A DNA stretch of 64,000 nucleotides from Propionivibrio hellwigii (GTDB lineage: Bacteria; Pseudomonadota; Gammaproteobacteria; Burkholderiales; Rhodocyclaceae), in the NCBI RefSeq assembly GCF_041770905.1, contig NZ_JBEUWX010000002.1:1798001-1862000 (forward strand), written 5' to 3'. The notes beneath the pieces are model-generated. The model was not told the DNA's origin. It searched no databases and was given only the letters and a program-made list of their open reading frames with translations. Shown piece after piece: positions 62,554 through 64,000 of this stretch. How positions within the stretch are numbered: position 1 is the stretch's first letter; every line of letters begins with the position of its first letter. Both the position numbers and the translations under genes were made by a program.

Positions 62554-62922
62554 TCAGAAACCGATTTTCAGCAATACCACGCCCGAAATGACGGTTGCAA
62601 TGAACGCCGATCCGTAGCAAAGCAGCTTGGCGCCCATGCCGGCATGGATGCCAAACTCGTGGAGCGAGTGGTAGGTGCGATGTACGGCAAACCACATGAA
62701 CAGGGAAATGACGGCAAAGATGAAGCCCTTGCCAAAAAAGTTCTGGACGAAAGCCAGGACCTTTGGGTAGCTCATCGTATCCTGCGGTAACAGGATGCCC
62801 AATGGAACAGCAATACCGGTAATGAAAACCAGCGCCGGGCCGAATAGTGCAGAGAGCATGCCGCCGGCACCGAAGAGTCCCCAGAAAATGGGGGCATTGG
62901 AACGCTTACGAATTTTTTTCAT
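62554..62922 (-). CDS. frdD: Fumarate reductase membrane anchor subunit D
   Basis: The 122-residue protein has three membrane helices (about residues 12-40, 62-85, 98-120) and the FrdD pattern APIFWGLFGAGGMLSA and HRTYHSLHEFGIH. It should anchor the reductase and help bind menaquinol. It overlaps frdC by four bases. Confidence 0.93.
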   Translation of the reverse strand: MKKIRKRSNAPIFWGLFGAGGMLSALFGPALVFITGIAVPLGILLPQDTMSYPKVLAFVQNFFGKGFIFAVISLFMWFAVHRTYHSLHEFGIHAGMGAKLLCYGSAFIATVISGVVLLKIGF

Positions 62923-63317
62923 GCAGCAATCCTCCCAACCAGGGCGATCAGTCCGAGAGCGGCGACAACCGCGGCCGTCAGCCCGCCTGCGATAATGGTG
63001 CCGGGCGCGAGCTTTTTACCGCCGATCCGAACGGGCGGCATGGTGATCGGCATGATCTTGAACCATGTATAGGCATGGTAAGCAATCGCAACCAGCAAGA
63101 TCAGGTGAAAAATGATCGATACCGGGCTTTTCAGCGCGGCCAGCCAATCATTCCAGTAGGTTTCGCCTTGACTCAGGCGCACCAGCCCAACCAGCAGGAC
63201 GATAGCGTAGGCAATGACGAACAGCGCTGTACTTTCATGGATCACATATTCGACGTAGAAGGGATTCTTCTTCCACCACCCCTCCATCGGACGAACATAC
63301 GGTTTGCGTTTGCTCAC
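62919..63317 (-). CDS. frdC: Fumarate reductase membrane anchor subunit C
   Basis: The 132-residue three-helix anchor starts with a GTG at 63317 that overlaps the frdB stop (GTGA). The family segment YVRPMEGWWKKNPFYVEYVI and a histidine in LVAIAYHAYTWFKIMP are visible. Separate FrdC and FrdD subunits point to the E. coli-type fumarate reductase, not the single-anchor succinate type. Confidence 0.93.
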   Translation of the reverse strand: MSKRKPYVRPMEGWWKKNPFYVEYVIHESTALFVIAYAIVLLVGLVRLSQGETYWNDWLAALKSPVSIIFHLILLVAIAYHAYTWFKIMPITMPPVRIGGKKLAPGTIIAGGLTAAVVAALGLIALVGRIAA

Positions 63318-64000
63318 TGGGCACCCCCTTTCGGCGACAGAAAGCGCAGGAAGTAGTCCTTTGCGGCTTCGATCTTGTTGAGATTGACGGCATTGCCCGG
63401 ATCGACGTGTTTGGGGCACACCTCTGAGCAGTAGGCGACGGCGCTACATACATAAACGCCCTCCTCGGATGCAAGCAACTCCATACGCTGCTTGCTACCG
63501 CCATCGCGTGAATCCATGTTGTAGCGGTGCAGCAGCGCAATCGCGCCAGGGCCGATAAAGTCGGGGTTGAGGCCGTACTGCGGGCAGGCGGCATAACACA
63601 GCGTACAGTTAATGCACGAAGTGAATTGCATATATTCCTGCACCTGCGCGGGTGTTTGGATATATTCCCCCTCCTCAAGCGTTCTGGGTTCTTTGGGGAT
63701 GATGTAAGGATGGACGCTTTCCAGTTTGTCAATGAACCCTGAAAAATCGACGACCAGATCCTTGTCGATCGGGAAATGTGAAAGTGCCTCGACGGTAATC
63801 CGGTTGGTTTGGCCTTCCTGGTAATAGTCGCGGATAAAAGTCTCGCAAGACAGTTTGGGAATGCCGTTGATCATCATGCCGCAACTGCCGCAGATCGCCA
63901 TGCGACACGACCAGCGGAAAGTCAGCGTGCCATCGAAGTTGTCCTTGATGTACTGGATGCCTTGCAATACCGACATATCGTTGGTGAAAGGCACCTTGTA
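63314..64000 (-). CDS. frdB: Fumarate reductase iron-sulfur subunit (5' end cut by window edge)
   Basis: The visible 228 codons carry the [2Fe-2S] ligands (CRMAICGSCGMMINGIPKLS, with a further Cys after it) and the [4Fe-4S] and [3Fe-4S] ligands (CINCTLCYAACPQ, CSAVAYCSEVCPKHVDP). The frame is open to base 64000, so the start and frdA lie outside the window. The enzyme passes electrons from menaquinol to the flavin subunit to reduce fumarate. Confidence 0.94.
   Translation of the reverse strand, partial: YKVPFTNDMSVLQGIQYIKDNFDGTLTFRWSCRMAICGSCGMMINGIPKLSCETFIRDYYQEGQTNRITVEALSHFPIDKDLVVDFSGFIDKLESVHPYIIPKEPRTLEEGEYIQTPAQVQEYMQFTSCINCTLCYAACPQYGLNPDFIGPGAIALLHRYNMDSRDGGSKQRMELLASEEGVYVCSAVAYCSEVCPKHVDPGNAVNLNKIEAAKDYFLRFLSPKGGAQ

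Noticed and set aside
1..64000. tRNA, rRNA or riboswitch genes
   Set aside because: Scanning for T-loop sequences and rRNA-like blocks gave no candidate with a plausible cloverleaf or conserved core; a covariance-model search would be decisive.

Overview
The window is a chromosomal segment of a betaproteobacterium. Gene neighbourhoods typical of that class are present: DUF971-ubiE-Tim44-ubiJ, LysM-dprA-topB, def-fmt-htpX with rsmB-DUF4390-ntrY-ntrX, rpmH-rnpA-yidD-yidC-mnmE, and ptsI-ptsH-gshB-gshA. An E. coli-type fumarate reductase (frdBCD) and a Hyf-like membrane complex would suit a facultative or fermenting Rhodocyclales-like organism. That assignment is an inference from gene content, not a database result.

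Layout. 1-1036 is the 3'-cut apbC/mrp gene (minus). 1416-3578 is metG. 3622-11454 is one tightly overlapping plus-strand operon: a small membrane protein, HyfB, HyfC, HyfE, HyfF, HyfG and HyfI homologues, and an acylphosphatase. The HyfG subunit lacks the nickel-binding cysteines, so this is an energy-converting-hydrogenase-related (Ehr-type) complex and not a hydrogenase. 11826-16542 holds a periplasmic protein with a poly-Asp tail, DUF971, ubiE, a Tim44-like protein, an internally deleted ubiJ, a DUF2242 lipoprotein and a TauE/SafE permease. hemE and priA follow, separated by an AT-rich stretch with three DnaA boxes. An IS1380-family element (21197-22910) precedes a minus-strand run of a K+ channel, a small membrane protein, ntrX (degenerate AAA+ domain), ntrY, DUF4390 and rsmB. 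fieF lies on the plus strand, then a 1.1-kb repeat region, then htpX-fmt-def (minus) and LysM-dprA-topB (plus).

The origin region spans about 43.1-49 kb: parS (43236-43251), gyrB, dnaN, an AT-rich dnaN-dnaA gap with DnaA boxes (likely oriC), dnaA, then rpmH-rnpA-yidD-yidC-mnmE running the other way. By eye, base composition falls from GC-rich at the window edges to clearly AT-rich at dnaN/dnaA and rises again. An IS3-type and an IS5-type element sit between topB and parS. The right part carries ptsI-ptsH, gshB-gshA, an orphan adenine-specific DNA methyltransferase, a charged lipoprotein, thrH, an ABC-F ATPase and the 3' part of an frd operon cut by the window edge.

The most unusual structure is non-coding. 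Several intergenic regions carry arrays of imperfect-palindrome units on a 40-42 bp period, with a strand switch inside the longer arrays. Two of these regions (16.57-17.27 kb and 32.27-33.11 kb) are inverted copies of one composite: array, ~200-bp hairpin-bearing repeat, ~106-bp Correia-like miniature element, array. No tRNA, rRNA or CRISPR array was seen.
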